Below, in pieces: positions 10,768 to 20,532 of a stretch of 35,818 nucleotides of DNA. The notes beneath the pieces are model-generated. The model did not search any database and had not been told where the DNA came from. It saw only the letters and a list, made by a program, of their open reading frames with translations. Made by a program: the position numbers and the translations under genes. The stretch is from an uncultured Elusimicrobia bacterium (lineage in GTDB: Bacteria > Elusimicrobiota > Endomicrobiia > Endomicrobiales > CAIRNS01), in NCBI GenBank assembly GCA_903880015.1, contig CAIRNS010000002.1, positions 146,867 through 182,684 of the forward strand, given 5' to 3'. Position 1 is the first letter of the stretch. Every line of letters starts with the position of its first letter.

Positions 10768-11061
10768 ATGGAAATTACGGTAAAAGAAGTTGATTATGTA
10801 GCGCGCCTGGCGCGGCTTAAATTAAGCGGTCAGGAAAAAGATGTTTTTGCCGGTCAAATGGCGTCAATTTTGGGATATATCGGACAGCTCAACACACTAG
10901 ATACGACAGTCGTTACGCCGACCAGTCATGCGCTTAATGTATCTAATGTGATGCGCGACGATGTTGTTCGCTCCACTGATCTCCGTCAGAGGGAACAGTT
11001 GCTTGATAACGCTCCGGAACGCGACGGCGATTTTTTCCGGGTTAAGAAAGTTATAGAATAA
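10768..11061 (+). CDS. gatC: Asp-tRNA(Asn)/Glu-tRNA(Gln) amidotransferase subunit C
   Basis: A 97-residue protein of normal GatC length, with the family's N-terminal helix ([13 protein letters not shown]) and the C-terminal pattern ending in [18 protein letters not shown]. GatC wraps around and stabilises the GatA-GatB complex, which amidates misacylated Glu-tRNA(Gln) and/or Asp-tRNA(Asn) in the cytoplasm. It is first in a gatC-gatA-x-gatB operon; gatA starts two bases after its stop. The start is fixed by the closely preceding -10 element, since any upstream start would lie inside the promoter. Confidence 0.95.
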   Translation: MEITVKEVDYVARLARLKLSGQEKDVFAGQMASILGYIGQLNTLDTTVVTPTSHALNVSNVMRDDVVRSTDLRQREQLLDNAPERDGDFFRVKKVIE

Positions 11062-11062
11062 C

Positions 11063-12526
11063 ATGAACGAAATCCTCGGGCTCTCGGCGGCAGAACTGGC
11101 AAAAAAAATACGGGGCAAAGAACTTTCAAGCGCGGAAGTGACCGCCGCGTTTCTCGACCATACTACCGCGTGCGAGCCGGGCATACATGCATTTGTGACG
11201 CGGCTGGCGGAAGATGCACTCCAGCAGGCCGCAGTTGTTGACGGAAAAATAAAACGCGGGGAATCGGTGGGTGCGCTTGCCGGTGTGCCCATTGCGGTAA
11301 AAGACAATATCATGGTCGCCGGCGCGCGGACGACGTGCTCGTCGAAAATATTGGAAAACTATATTGCTCCGTACGATGCGCATATCATAACCCGGTTACG
11401 CGCGGCGGACGCGGTGTTTGTGGGCAAAACTAATCTCGACGAATTTGCGATGGGTTCTTCGACAGAAAATTCAGCGTTCGGCGTCACCAGAAACCCCTGG
11501 AACAGGGAGTATATTCCCGGCGGGTCTTCGGGCGGCAGTGCGGCGGCGGTTGCCGCGCGGATGGCGCCGCTTGCCATTGGTTCAGATACCGGTGGGTCCA
11601 TTCGCCAGCCGGCTGCGTGTTGCGGGGTAGTGGGGTTCAAGCCCACCTACGGGCGGGTAAGCCGCTATGGGTTGGTGGCATTCGCGTCCTCTCTTGACCA
11701 GATCGGACCATTCTCCACGACGGTCGAAGACACGGCGTTATTGTTGTCGGCTATCGCCGGGCACGATGCGGGCGATTCAACCAGTGTGAACGCACCAGTA
11801 CCAGATTACCAAGCGGGATTATCACGCAGTATCAAGGGGCTGAAGATTGGTCTGCCGAAAGAGTATTTTATTGCCGGCGTTGACCGGGAAGTGGATACTG
11901 CGGTAAAAAACGCCATAGAGGTTTTTAGAAAGCTTGGCGCAGAAGTGCGCGAGATATCGTTGCCGCACACCGCATATGCGGTCGCGGTTTATTACATTCT
12001 GGCGCCGTCAGAAGCGTCGGCTAACTTGGCGCGCTACGACGGCGTAAAGTACGGGTTCCGGGCAGCATGCGACAACCTGCTTGAAGAATACGAGAACACC
12101 CGCGGCGAGGGATTTGGCGGAGAGGTCAAACGGCGTATTATGCTCGGGACCTATGCGTTATCGTCGGGATATTATGACGCCTATTACGGCAAAGCGCAAA
12201 AAGTCCGCACGCTCGTCAAACAGGATTTTGACCGTGCGTTTGCCGAAGTTGACCTTATCGTTACCCCGACGGCACCGACGACTGCATTTAAGATTGGCGA
12301 AAAATCGGCTGACCCTTTGCAGATGTATCTGTCGGATATTTTTACCATTTCTTGTAATCTTGCCGGTATTCCGGGCATATCAATGCCGTGCGGATTTTCC
12401 GGAAACGGTCTGCCCATCGGCATGCAAATGATGGCTGCCCCCTTCGCGGAAGAAACGATATTGCGTGCGGGGTATCAGTATCAACAGCAGACAGCGTGGC
12501 ATACAAAGCGGCCACCTCTTTCATAG
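11063..12526 (+). CDS. gatA: Asp-tRNA(Asn)/Glu-tRNA(Gln) amidotransferase subunit A
   Basis: A 487-residue amidase-signature enzyme that releases ammonia from glutamine and passes it to GatB. The Ser-cisSer-Lys triad is intact: K80 in AVKDNI, S155 in the GGSSGGS loop and S179 in [10 protein letters not shown]. Other typical GatA blocks are present, such as the tRNA-side segment [18 protein letters not shown] and [11 protein letters not shown]. The length is normal. The start ATG lies two bases after the gatC stop, so the two are probably translationally coupled. No sign of damage. Confidence 0.97.
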   Translation: MNEILGLSAAELAKKIRGKELSSAEVTAAFLDHTTACEPGIHAFVTRLAEDALQQAAVVDGKIKRGESVGALAGVPIAVKDNIMVAGARTTCSSKILENYIAPYDAHIITRLRAADAVFVGKTNLDEFAMGSSTENSAFGVTRNPWNREYIPGGSSGGSAAAVAARMAPLAIGSDTGGSIRQPAACCGVVGFKPTYGRVSRYGLVAFASSLDQIGPFSTTVEDTALLLSAIAGHDAGDSTSVNAPVPDYQAGLSRSIKGLKIGLPKEYFIAGVDREVDTAVKNAIEVFRKLGAEVREISLPHTAYAVAVYYILAPSEASANLARYDGVKYGFRAACDNLLEEYENTRGEGFGGEVKRRIMLGTYALSSGYYDAYYGKAQKVRTLVKQDFDRAFAEVDLIVTPTAPTTAFKIGEKSADPLQMYLSDIFTISCNLAGIPGISMPCGFSGNGLPIGMQMMAAPFAEETILRAGYQYQQQTAWHTKRPPLS

Positions 12527-12616
12527 TTTTTAGTGGCAGTAGTTTCCGTACGAAAAGAGAGACAGCGAGAGATTTGACAGCAGAAATCTTTCCGTAGCCC
12601 CCAAACGAGGATGTTA

Positions 12617-13555
12617 ATGAAATGTAAATGGCTTGCATCAATCGCTATTATAGTCGCACTGATGGTAACCGGGGTCTATACCGTTTCCGCCGATAAGACC
12701 GCTATAGAGGCCGGCATGGTGCTCCACATCAATAATCAGCAGTGGGCAAATTACCGTCAACTGCAAATAGAGCTTCAAAAAGCCGCACTGAAATTTCGCG
12801 GGTCATCCGCCATATTGATTCAGGACCTTTCCTCGGACAACGACATAAAGATCAACGCGGACACGCTCTTTCCGAGCGCGAGCTTAGTGAAGATGCCAAT
12901 CATGGCGGCATATTATCAGGCGCAGGCGGAAGGAAAACTTTCGCTGGACGACAAGATTGTTTTGCGCCGCAACCATAAAATCAATAATTGCAGTCATCTG
13001 TATTTTGCACGGTGTGGGAGGGCCTTTTCGATCCGGGCGCTCATCGAGCGGATGATAACCGAAAGCGACAATACGGCGACCAACATGCTTGTTGAACACC
13101 TTGGCTTTGTGTATCTCAACGAGAAATTCGTAGGGTTTGGCCTCAAAAACACTGATATCCGCCGCGGCATTATGGACATGAAAGAGCGAAATGAGGGCGT
13201 AGAAAACTATACGACGGCGCAGGACATGGCGTTATTACTGGGCAAAATTTATCGGGGCGAACTGGTTTCCAGCGAGGCGTCGTCGCAAATGATCGCGGTT
13301 CTCAAGCGACAGAAGGTCAATGACCGTATCCCCCGCTGGCTGCCGGGCGATGTAACAGTGGCTCATAAAACGGGGTTGTTAAAGAATACGGTCAGCGATG
13401 TGGGGATTGTTTTTACGCCGCACGGGGATTTTATCATTTGCGTCATAACCGCGGATATTCGCGGATATCGGAGCGCAAAACGATTTATCAGCAAAATAGC
13501 GGCAGCTACCTATGACCGTTGTTATAGGCGCTCGAACGCCATAGCCAAAGGGTAA
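12617..13555 (+). CDS. Exported class A beta-lactamase-fold serine hydrolase
   Basis: About 312 residues. It starts with a signal peptide (MKCKW, a hydrophobic stretch, then a VSA cleavage-type site), so it acts outside the cytoplasm. It carries the three class A beta-lactamase motifs at the right spacing: S89-x-x-K92 (SLVK), S150-D-N and K251-T-G. The general-base Glu166 position is unclear; ERNEGVEN at about 190-197 is the nearest candidate. It could be a beta-lactamase or a related penicillin-interacting or peptidase-like enzyme of the Beta-lactamase2 family. The ATG at 12617 is chosen because GAGG at 12607-12610 is six bases before it; an in-frame ATG at 12611 touches the GAGG. It sits between gatA and gatB in one transcription direction, with 15 bases to gatB. 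Confidence 0.85.
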   Translation: MKCKWLASIAIIVALMVTGVYTVSADKTAIEAGMVLHINNQQWANYRQLQIELQKAALKFRGSSAILIQDLSSDNDIKINADTLFPSASLVKMPIMAAYYQAQAEGKLSLDDKIVLRRNHKINNCSHLYFARCGRAFSIRALIERMITESDNTATNMLVEHLGFVYLNEKFVGFGLKNTDIRRGIMDMKERNEGVENYTTAQDMALLLGKIYRGELVSSEASSQMIAVLKRQKVNDRIPRWLPGDVTVAHKTGLLKNTVSDVGIVFTPHGDFIICVITADIRGYRSAKRFISKIAAATYDRCYRRSNAIAKG

Positions 13556-13570
13556 GGGAACTCACTATAC

Positions 13571-15058
13571 ATGTCTCAGTTTGAAACGGTAATCGGCCTC
13601 GAGGTCCATGCGCAGCTTAAGACGGACAGTAAAATTTTCTGTGGTTGTTCGACACAGTACGGCGCCCCTCCCAACACGAATATCTGTCCCGTTTGCACCG
13701 GCCAGCCCGGCGTTTTGCCGGTGCTCAACAGAAAAGCCGTTTCGTTCCTGGTGACTACGGGACTGGCGTTGGGGTGTTCCATCAATCCCCGCTCATTGTT
13801 CGCCCGCAAACAATATTTTTATCCCGACCTGCCAAAAAATTATCAAATATCCCAGTATGAACTGCCGCTTGCCGAGCGCGGTTGTGTGGACATTGTCGTT
13901 GCCGGCGAGACAAAGCGCATCAGAGTTCATCGCATCCATCTCGAAGAGGATGCGGGCAAGCTGCTCCACGCGATTGGCGCCCGTACGCTCGATTATTCGC
14001 TTGTTGACCTTAACCGTACCGGCGTGCCCCTGATGGAAATCGTTTCCGAGCCGGATCTGCGGTCGCCGGAAGAAGCGGTTGCGTATCTGACGAAGTTAAA
14101 AAGCATTCTGGAATATCTGGGCGTCTCGGACTGCGATATGGAAGAAGGAAAATTCCGGTGCGATGCCAATGTCAGCATTCGTCCGGTTGGTCAAAAAGAA
14201 CTGGGGACGAAAGCGGAAATAAAAAACATGAATTCGTTTTCCGGCGTGCGCGACGCAATCGCGTACGAAGTCGAACGACAAAAGAATATCATTGCTTCCG
14301 GCGGGAAAATCGTTCAGGAAACCCGCTTGTGGAACGCCGATACGAAGGAAAGCCACTCTATGCGTTCCAAGGAAGAAGCGCACGACTATCGTTATTTTCC
14401 TGACCCCGACCTGGTACCCATAGAACTCGATGAGCGCTATCTGGATTCTTTGCGCAAGGAGCTTCCTGAGTTGCCCGAGGCGCGGTGTGCCCGCTTGGTC
14501 GGCGTGCTGGGTTTATCGGCGTACGACGCCGGTGTAATAACTGCCGAAAAAGCGTTGGCTGACTATTATGAAGAAGCCCTAAAAACCGCCGGCGGCGAGC
14601 CGCACGGGAAAACCACAACCCCGGACGCTGCGGAGACAAGTGCGGCAAAAATGCTTGCCAACTGGACCATCACCGAACTAATCGGCCGTCTCAACACGGC
14701 GGGAAAAACGATCGTGCAGTCGCCGGTTGTGCCGCAGCATCTGGGCAGATTGGTTTTTCTGGTTCGTACCGGAGCGCTGTCGGGCAAGATGGGAAAAACG
14801 GTCATTGAAGAGATGTTTATTTCCGGGCGTCCGCCGGAGGAAATCATCAAGGAAAAAGGGTTGGTTCAGATATCGGATGAAACGGCGATAGGCAAACTAT
14901 GCGACGAAGCCCTTACCGAAAGTCCCAAGGCAATCGAAGAATATAAGGCAGGCAAAGAACGCGCACTCGGCGCGCTCGTGGGCCTGGTGATGAAAAAGTC
15001 AAAAGGCCAGGCCAACCCGGCCGCGGTCAACAAAATCCTCAAAGAAAAACTTTCCTGA
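13571..15058 (+). CDS. gatB: Asp-tRNA(Asn)/Glu-tRNA(Gln) amidotransferase subunit B
   Basis: A 495-residue protein that phosphorylates and amidates the misacylated tRNA using ammonia from GatA. The start [19 protein letters not shown] is diagnostic, and two Cys pairs (FCGC and CPVC) form the expected zinc site. Further family blocks are [16 protein letters not shown], the [12 protein letters not shown] segment and [11 protein letters not shown] YqeY-like helical C-terminus (tRNA binding) ends in [13 protein letters not shown]. It is the last gene of the operon and converges on the minus-strand metallophosphoesterase with 18 bases between stops. Confidence 0.97.
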   Translation: MSQFETVIGLEVHAQLKTDSKIFCGCSTQYGAPPNTNICPVCTGQPGVLPVLNRKAVSFLVTTGLALGCSINPRSLFARKQYFYPDLPKNYQISQYELPLAERGCVDIVVAGETKRIRVHRIHLEEDAGKLLHAIGARTLDYSLVDLNRTGVPLMEIVSEPDLRSPEEAVAYLTKLKSILEYLGVSDCDMEEGKFRCDANVSIRPVGQKELGTKAEIKNMNSFSGVRDAIAYEVERQKNIIASGGKIVQETRLWNADTKESHSMRSKEEAHDYRYFPDPDLVPIELDERYLDSLRKELPELPEARCARLVGVLGLSAYDAGVITAEKALADYYEEALKTAGGEPHGKTTTPDAAETSAAKMLANWTITELIGRLNTAGKTIVQSPVVPQHLGRLVFLVRTGALSGKMGKTVIEEMFISGRPPEEIIKEKGLVQISDETAIGKLCDEALTESPKAIEEYKAGKERALGALVGLVMKKSKGQANPAAVNKILKEKLS

Positions 15059-15076
15059 CCCTTCTGCAAAAAATCA

Positions 15077-16165
15077 TTACTCTTTTTCTAACATTATTTT
15101 CGCTATCGTGCAGCGCGAGAACAGGCGCATCGGGGGGCCCCACCATCCGGTTCCCGGGTTGGTGTAGAGCGTTGCGCCATCTTTCTCGTACAATCCTTCC
15201 GGATATTTGAAAAAGAACTGGACGATCGCATCCATAGGCGGTACCTGACCCGCGTGGGTGTGGCCGGACAACTGCAGGGTAATGCCTTTGGTGCGGGCAA
15301 AGTCAAATATGTCCGGCCGATGGCTCAACAGGATGGCCAGGGTTGTGCTTGACTGAACTATGGTTGAAAGATACGGCGGGTCGCTGGGGTTGTCGCTTAT
15401 GCCGATTAATTCTATCCCGTCTCCGGTTGCGACCGTTTGATTGTCTATGTCAATAATTCCCGTCTCTCGGGCGACCGCTGCAAACACTTCCATTCCGGCA
15501 TAGTATTCATGGTTCCCTGATATCGCATAGACGCCGTGTTTTGCCCGTAATTGCCGCAGCAGCGCGCACAGGTCCGGCCGTTTGGTAATATCGTTCTCTA
15601 TCAAATCGCCGGTGATGACAATGATGTCCGGTTGCAGGGCGTTGGTTTTTTTAACGACATTTTCCAGCCAGCCCGCGGCGGTCAGCAGGTTGAGATGCAT
15701 GTCCGTTAACTGTACTATCGTGACTGGGACGCTGGTCGTCAAGCGTGGTGAGCTGATAGAGATTTCTTTTACCCGTGGCCCGCGTGCGACAGTAATAAGG
15801 GAGTATCCCGTCAGCAGGATGGTGATGATTATCGATGCGGCGGTTGCCTGGTACCGGAATGCCGGTGCATGCACGAATAACCGCGCGATGTCGGCAATGA
15901 AAAAAACCGTCACTCCGATGGCCAGCATGCCCAGCCATATGTTGCCGAATACATAAAACGGTTTAAGAGCGTATGTCGCGAACCGGTGCGTGAGAAATTC
16001 CGACCCAATAAACGATACTGCGCCGAATAGAAACAGCAGTTTCATCCCAAGCGCTATGCTTCCCGCCACACACAACCCCGTCAGAATGCGCGACAGCACA
16101 TAATAATGCATCCCGATGAAAATCGAAAGAAAAACTGAAAAAAATACAATGAAGTGAAGTCCCAT
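15077..16165 (-). CDS. Membrane-anchored calcineurin-like metallophosphoesterase (YkuE/YaeI-like)
   Basis: 362 residues. The first ~125 residues hold about four hydrophobic spans. The catalytic domain follows with the full metallophosphoesterase signature: D155-M-H157, G186-D187, G217-N-H-E220 and G301-H302-T-H304-AGQ. It should be a two-metal phosphodiesterase at the membrane. Relatives in the YkuE/YaeI group act on lipid-linked substrates such as UDP-diacylglucosamine, but the substrate here cannot be told from sequence. It lies downstream of macB on the same strand; an 87-base gap with a possible promoter suggests it may be transcribed separately. Confidence 0.9.
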   Translation of the reverse strand: MGLHFIVFFSVFLSIFIGMHYYVLSRILTGLCVAGSIALGMKLLFLFGAVSFIGSEFLTHRFATYALKPFYVFGNIWLGMLAIGVTVFFIADIARLFVHAPAFRYQATAASIIITILLTGYSLITVARGPRVKEISISSPRLTTSVPVTIVQLTDMHLNLLTAAGWLENVVKKTNALQPDIIVITGDLIENDITKRPDLCALLRQLRAKHGVYAISGNHEYYAGMEVFAAVARETGIIDIDNQTVATGDGIELIGISDNPSDPPYLSTIVQSSTTLAILLSHRPDIFDFARTKGITLQLSGHTHAGQVPPMDAIVQFFFKYPEGLYEKDGATLYTNPGTGWWGPPMRLFSRCTIAKIMLEKE

Positions 16166-16213
16166 AATCAGTGGTCCCTTGGCTCTTTATTTTGTCCCCG
16201 CCCGTCTGTAAAA

Positions 16214-16243
16214 ATAGTATCAAAAGAAGGGAATCAAAAGCAA
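16214..16243 (-). promoter_or_regulatory. Possible promoter for the metallophosphoesterase gene
   Basis: On the minus strand, TTGCTT (16238-16243) and TACTAT (16214-16219) are 18 bases apart in the gap after macB. Transcription would start near 16207, about 40 bases before the ATG at 16165. Both boxes are imperfect. Confidence 0.35.
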
Positions 16244-16252
16244 GGATGGGGT

Positions 16253-18226
16253 TTATTCGTAGCGCAGTGCGTCGATGGGGTTTAATTGCGCGGCTTTGCG
16301 TGCCGGCCAGATGCCGAATACCAGTCCTATCATAACTGAGAATCCGAACGCCAATAGTACGGAAAATAAGGATACTTGTGTCGACCATCCGGCAAGCTTG
16401 GCGAGCAGAACCGATATGCCGGCGCCGAAAAGGATGCCAATTACCCCGCCCAGCGTGCAGATGACCACCGACTCGATCATGAATTGAAAGAGAATATCTT
16501 TGTTGTTGGCGCCAATGGCTTTGCGCAGCCCGATTTCGCGCGTGCGCTCAGACACGGAAACGAGCATGATATTCATGATGCCGATGCCCCCCACCAGCAA
16601 ACTGATAAACGCAATGGAACCCAGCAAATAGGAAAAAGCCTTGGTAGTTGAGGATATCGCTTCCTGAATATCCGCCATGTTGCGTACATCAATGGTATCC
16701 CGTTGCGACAGCGGCAGGCGGTGCAGTGTGGTAAGCAGATTGCGGATTTGGTCGCTTATTTCGTCCATGCGGTCCGCCTGGGCAACCTGTACATCCATGG
16801 AATCAATATATTCTTTGCCCAGCAGGCGGTACATCGCGGTGTTGAGCGGGACGCTTATCTTATCGTCCTCGTCCCGCCAGCCACTGGACCCTTTTTCCTT
16901 GTAAACGCCGATAACCTTAAAATCGATCCGTTTAATTTTTATATACTGGCCCAGAGGGGTTTCAGCGCCGAACAAATTCTTTACCACCGTCATCCCGAGG
17001 ACAGCCACTTTTGCCCGCGTAGTCACTTCCTGGCTGGTGAAAAATCTGCCTTGCGCCGGCACAGCGTTGCGTATCAGCGGATAGTCAGCGGTGGTCCCCT
17101 CTATCATGGTGTTACAGTTTTTGCCGTTAGCCAGAGCCTGTCCGCGCCCGCTTACATACGCGCCGACGCGTTCGATGCCAGCTATGCGTTCTCTGATTTC
17201 CTCAGCGTCTTGCGGGGTGAACCGCGTGACAGCGCCGCTCTCCATGGATACTCCTCCATGTGAATGCGAACCGGCGCGCACCATCAAAAGGTTTGAACCC
17301 AGCGAAGAAATACTTTTTTTAACCTGTTCCTGCGCGCCGGTGCCCAGCGCCATCATCGCAATCAAACTCGAGACGCCGATAAGGACGCCGAGAATGGACA
17401 AAATAGAGCGGGTCTTGTTCGACATCAGAGCCCGGAGCGCCTGAACGAAATAGTCCTTGACGCGGTGGATATTAAGAACGCTGACGGCGTTGGGATGAGT
17501 GATTGTCCCGGTATCCGTTTTCGCCCGCGTATTTGCATCAGTAGGCGTTGTTTTCGTATCCGAAATAATTGCCCCGTCCTGCAGTTTGATTATCCGGCTG
17601 GCGGCGCCGGCAAGGTCGGGTTCATGTGTGACCATGATGATGGTGATGCCGCTTTTGTTGAGTTCCTGGAGTATTTTAATAATCTCGGCGGTTGATTTTG
17701 AGTCGAGATTTCCGGTTGGTTCATCAGCGAATATCAGTAGAGGGTGGTTAACCAGCGCCCGCGCGATCGCTACTCGCTGTTGCTGCCCGCCGGACAATTC
17801 GTTTGGTTTGTGCATCACGCGGTCGGCAAGCCCCACTCGCGCGAGCAGGGCGATTTCATCAGCGGTTACCGTCGAAATTTTGTCTGCCACGTAAATCTTC
17901 GGCAGCGCCACATTTTCTTTCGCCGACATCCGTGGCAGGAGGTTGAACTGCTGAAAAACATAACCGATAAAATGGTTGCGCAGGACAGCCAGATCGTCGT
18001 CAGCCAGCCCGGAAATGTCGCGTCCGGATAGATGATAGGTCCCGCCGGTTGGTTTGTCCAGCAGGCCCAGCAGATGCAGCAGCGTAGATTTTCCGCTGCC
18101 GGAATGCCCCATTATTACGACAAACTCGCCCGCTTCGATGGTCAACGAAATATCGTGCAGGACAGGCAGCGCCATCGCGCCCATATAATATGTTTTTGAA
18201 ATATCTGCAAGTTCAATGATGTTCAT
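16253..18226 (-). CDS. macB: MacB-type ABC transporter, ATPase fused to permease
   Basis: 657 residues, normal MacB length. The N-terminal ATPase has Walker A GHSGSGKST (40-48, K46), the signature LSGGQQQRVAIARAL, Walker B LLIFADEPTGNLDSKS and an H-loop MVTHEPD. From about residue 258 comes the MacB permease: one span near 270-295, a large periplasmic domain, then three C-terminal spans including the FtsX-like motif ERTREIGLRKAIGA. MacB is a mechanotransmitter that drives substrates from the periplasm out through TolC. It lies 13 bases after macA and works with macA and the TolC homologue. The substrate is unknown; the family exports macrolides, peptides and siderophores. Confidence 0.95.
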   Translation of the reverse strand: MNIIELADISKTYYMGAMALPVLHDISLTIEAGEFVVIMGHSGSGKSTLLHLLGLLDKPTGGTYHLSGRDISGLADDDLAVLRNHFIGYVFQQFNLLPRMSAKENVALPKIYVADKISTVTADEIALLARVGLADRVMHKPNELSGGQQQRVAIARALVNHPLLIFADEPTGNLDSKSTAEIIKILQELNKSGITIIMVTHEPDLAGAASRIIKLQDGAIISDTKTTPTDANTRAKTDTGTITHPNAVSVLNIHRVKDYFVQALRALMSNKTRSILSILGVLIGVSSLIAMMALGTGAQEQVKKSISSLGSNLLMVRAGSHSHGGVSMESGAVTRFTPQDAEEIRERIAGIERVGAYVSGRGQALANGKNCNTMIEGTTADYPLIRNAVPAQGRFFTSQEVTTRAKVAVLGMTVVKNLFGAETPLGQYIKIKRIDFKVIGVYKEKGSSGWRDEDDKISVPLNTAMYRLLGKEYIDSMDVQVAQADRMDEISDQIRNLLTTLHRLPLSQRDTIDVRNMADIQEAISSTTKAFSYLLGSIAFISLLVGGIGIMNIMLVSVSERTREIGLRKAIGANNKDILFQFMIESVVICTLGGVIGILFGAGISVLLAKLAGWSTQVSLFSVLLAFGFSVMIGLVFGIWPARKAAQLNPIDALRYE

Positions 18227-18239
18227 ATATTTTCAACGG

Positions 18240-19184
18240 TTAATGCGGTCTGCCGCCGCCCATGCCGGGTAGTCCGCCCATTTTGTTTTTCTTTTTTACC
18301 GCGTCGCCGGTTTTTGCGACAACAAGGATGGTCTCGGTTCCATCAAGTCCGGAAACTATTTCGATGCGTTTCCCGTTGGATATCCCGGTTGTAACCGTCC
18401 GTGTTTCCGGGGATTTCCCCGCTCGTTTAATCATGACGGTCTGTTTGACGCCGGCGGTCGTGATCGCATCGAACGGCAGTGTCAGGATATTGCGTTTCGG
18501 CACCGATGTTACTTCGATGGTCGCTGTCATGCCGGCACGGAAATTCAGTGGCGGGTTCTCGGGGCGGATCTTAACGGTATAGACGGTCACATTATTGATC
18601 AGTTGTGATTCATACGCGATGTGCTCGATAATGCCCTTAAAGGGAATATCCGGATAAGCGTCCAAAAATGCATTAACCTTCATTCCCAGCGTAATATAGC
18701 GCAGGTCAGTTTCATCGACATCAGCTTCAATGATGAGCTTGTCCGCCATCACCAGCAGTGGGTCGGCCAGCGTTACCGTTTGCCCCGGTTCTTTACTGCG
18801 GACAATAATAAAACCGTCCAGAGGGGCCGTGATGGGCGTTGGTTTATAGATATCTTCCCAGCGTTTCACCTCATCGGCGCTTTTTGACAATGCGGCGTCA
18901 AGCAGGGCCGCGCGGTCGCTAGAACTGAGCCATGCGATTATCTCGCCCTTGGCTACCCGCTGACCCTCGACGACCAGCACATCCTCGATGCGTCCCTGCA
19001 CGGGTGGTTTTATCTCCAGGCGGTTGCGCGGGCTTACGGTGCCGGTCTCGCGGAAGTCCACCGCCATTTCGCCGCGCAGCGGTGCCATTTCCGTATACGA
19101 TATTTTTGCCGTTCTATTTTTTACGACGAAAAAAACCGCCGCTGCCGCCAAGACGATGACGCCGAGTATCATGTACCGTTTCAT
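18240..19184 (-). CDS. macA: MacA-like periplasmic adaptor (membrane fusion protein) with very short hairpin
   Basis: 314 residues: an N-terminal membrane anchor (5-21), a lipoyl-like half-domain (PVQGRIEDVLVVEGQRVAKG, 61-80), a second half from PITAPLDG (117-124), then beta-barrel and membrane-proximal domains. Between the lipoyl halves there are only about 25 helical residues (90-114), whereas classical MacA proteins have a long alpha-hairpin that meets TolC. The C-terminus is rich in Met and Gly after a Lys stretch. Its ATG overlaps the tolC stop as ATGA, and macB follows 13 bases later, so the three genes form one export unit. The family assignment is firm; the geometry of the complex is uncertain because of the short hairpin. 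Confidence 0.9.
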   Translation of the reverse strand: MKRYMILGVIVLAAAAVFFVVKNRTAKISYTEMAPLRGEMAVDFRETGTVSPRNRLEIKPPVQGRIEDVLVVEGQRVAKGEIIAWLSSSDRAALLDAALSKSADEVKRWEDIYKPTPITAPLDGFIIVRSKEPGQTVTLADPLLVMADKLIIEADVDETDLRYITLGMKVNAFLDAYPDIPFKGIIEHIAYESQLINNVTVYTVKIRPENPPLNFRAGMTATIEVTSVPKRNILTLPFDAITTAGVKQTVMIKRAGKSPETRTVTTGISNGKRIEIVSGLDGTETILVVAKTGDAVKKKNKMGGLPGMGGGRPH

Positions 19185-20431
19185 TTTAGTTCTCCCGATC
19201 CAAGATCGTTATCCCATTGCGCCAGCACAAGCGACGCGTCGCGCTGGGCGTTAAGCAGTGCTTTTTGGCCCGCCACATAGTCGTTTTCTATCACATACCA
19301 GTCCTGATAGGATGCAAGCCCATTTATATATTTGGCAGTCGTAATGCTTTCCTGTTCCGCGGCTGCGTGCGTCTGCATATTCTGGACGGCGACATTCTCG
19401 AAAGCGTCCATCAGACCATCGTGCGACCGGCTTAGTTTAATTTCCAGGTCGCGCGCGGCTGCTTGGAAGGTCGCCTCCGCCATGGTTTTGGCGACCGCCG
19501 CGATGCGAGCCGCATATATGTTTTTTCCGCCGGTGAAGAAGGGGAACGAAAGATTGAGCCCCGCGCTCCATTGATTGCTGTCCGGCATCCAGTCGGACCC
19601 GGTTTTTCCCGTACTGCCGGATACCGTCAGGTTTGGATAGAGTCCGCTGCGCGCCGCGGTAACGCCCAGAGCGGCTTTGTCGGCGGTGTATGAGGCGATA
19701 CGAAATTCCGGCAGGGTTGCCACCTGGTCTTTTGAAAAAGATTCCGCCGCCAGCGCGCCGGGGTCCAGTGTTCCGAGAGCCGATATCTCATCAATATCGT
19801 CACGGCCTATCAGGCGGGCTAATTGGCGTTGTGCGGTGATGGCTTTGCGCCGTGCTTGCGCGAGCTCGAATGTTGCCCGCAGTTTGTCGCCCTGCACGCG
19901 CAGCAACGCGCCTTTGTCTTCCGCTCCCGCATCGTATTTAAGTTCTATCATCGCGGCATTTTCTGTCCGCCGCTTAAGAATGTCGCCTGCCACCTTCACA
20001 TATTCCTGCGCCCACACAAGATTAATATATCCGGCGCGTAAATCGTACAAGACATCAGCGAAGACGCGCTGGTGCGCGGCGGCAGCAATCATCCGGTCGC
20101 AGTCGCTTATCCGCAGGGCGCTGAGATCGCTGAACCCCGAGAACAGGGACATCGACCCCGAGAATCCGTACGAGGCGCTGCGGCTAAATCCATTACTGTC
20201 GGATGCCGATTGGCCCGTGCCGGCGTTAGCGGAAAGCTGTGGCAGAAACCCGCCCATCGATTGCCGATAGCTCAGTTCCGCCTGCCGTAAAGATTGGTCG
20301 GCCTTTTTGAGCAGCGGATTATACAGACGCGCCTGTTTGACGATGTCGTCCCACGCCATGTTCACCGGCGCAGCGGAGGCCGCAGTTGCAAACAGCAAGC
20401 ACCACAAAAGAACAGTACGGTTTATGCGCAT
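19181..20431 (-). CDS. tolC: TolC-family outer membrane efflux protein
   Basis: 416 residues with a signal peptide (MRINRT, hydrophobic core, AASAA cleavage site). The body shows the two-fold repeat of outer membrane efflux proteins: coiled-coil helices with NPLLKKADQSLRQAELSYRQSMGGFLPQLSANAG in the first half and ARSGLYPNLTVSGSTG with YINGLASYQDWYVIENDYVAGQKALLNAQRD in the second. It should form a trimeric outer membrane channel with a periplasmic tunnel. An AAAGGG ribosome site precedes the ATG. It is first in the tolC-macA-macB operon, divergent from the HD-GYP gene. Confidence 0.92.
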   Translation of the reverse strand: MRINRTVLLWCLLFATAASAAPVNMAWDDIVKQARLYNPLLKKADQSLRQAELSYRQSMGGFLPQLSANAGTGQSASDSNGFSRSASYGFSGSMSLFSGFSDLSALRISDCDRMIAAAAHQRVFADVLYDLRAGYINLVWAQEYVKVAGDILKRRTENAAMIELKYDAGAEDKGALLRVQGDKLRATFELAQARRKAITAQRQLARLIGRDDIDEISALGTLDPGALAAESFSKDQVATLPEFRIASYTADKAALGVTAARSGLYPNLTVSGSTGKTGSDWMPDSNQWSAGLNLSFPFFTGGKNIYAARIAAVAKTMAEATFQAAARDLEIKLSRSHDGLMDAFENVAVQNMQTHAAAEQESITTAKYINGLASYQDWYVIENDYVAGQKALLNAQRDASLVLAQWDNDLGSGELK

Positions 20432-20484
20432 GCAGACCCTTTCACATCCGATTGACGCCTATGCCGAGATATGCGTTCAACCAA

Positions 20485-20523
20485 TTAGACAATCCTCGCC
20501 GGTCAAAAGTTCCTTAGACAATC
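20485..20523. repeat. 10-bp direct repeat, possible operator of the tolC operon
   Basis: TTAGACAATC occurs exactly at 20485-20494 and 20514-20523, 29 bases apart, in the divergent intergenic region. Both copies would lie in the early transcribed leader of the tolC operon if the predicted promoter is right. Regulator binding is an inference. Confidence 0.4.
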
Positions 20524-20532
20524 AGTCGTTAT

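Noticed and set aside
16703-17263. 186-codon plus-strand frame opposite macB
   Set aside because: It is antisense to a well-conserved transporter and has no recognisable domain or ribosome site.
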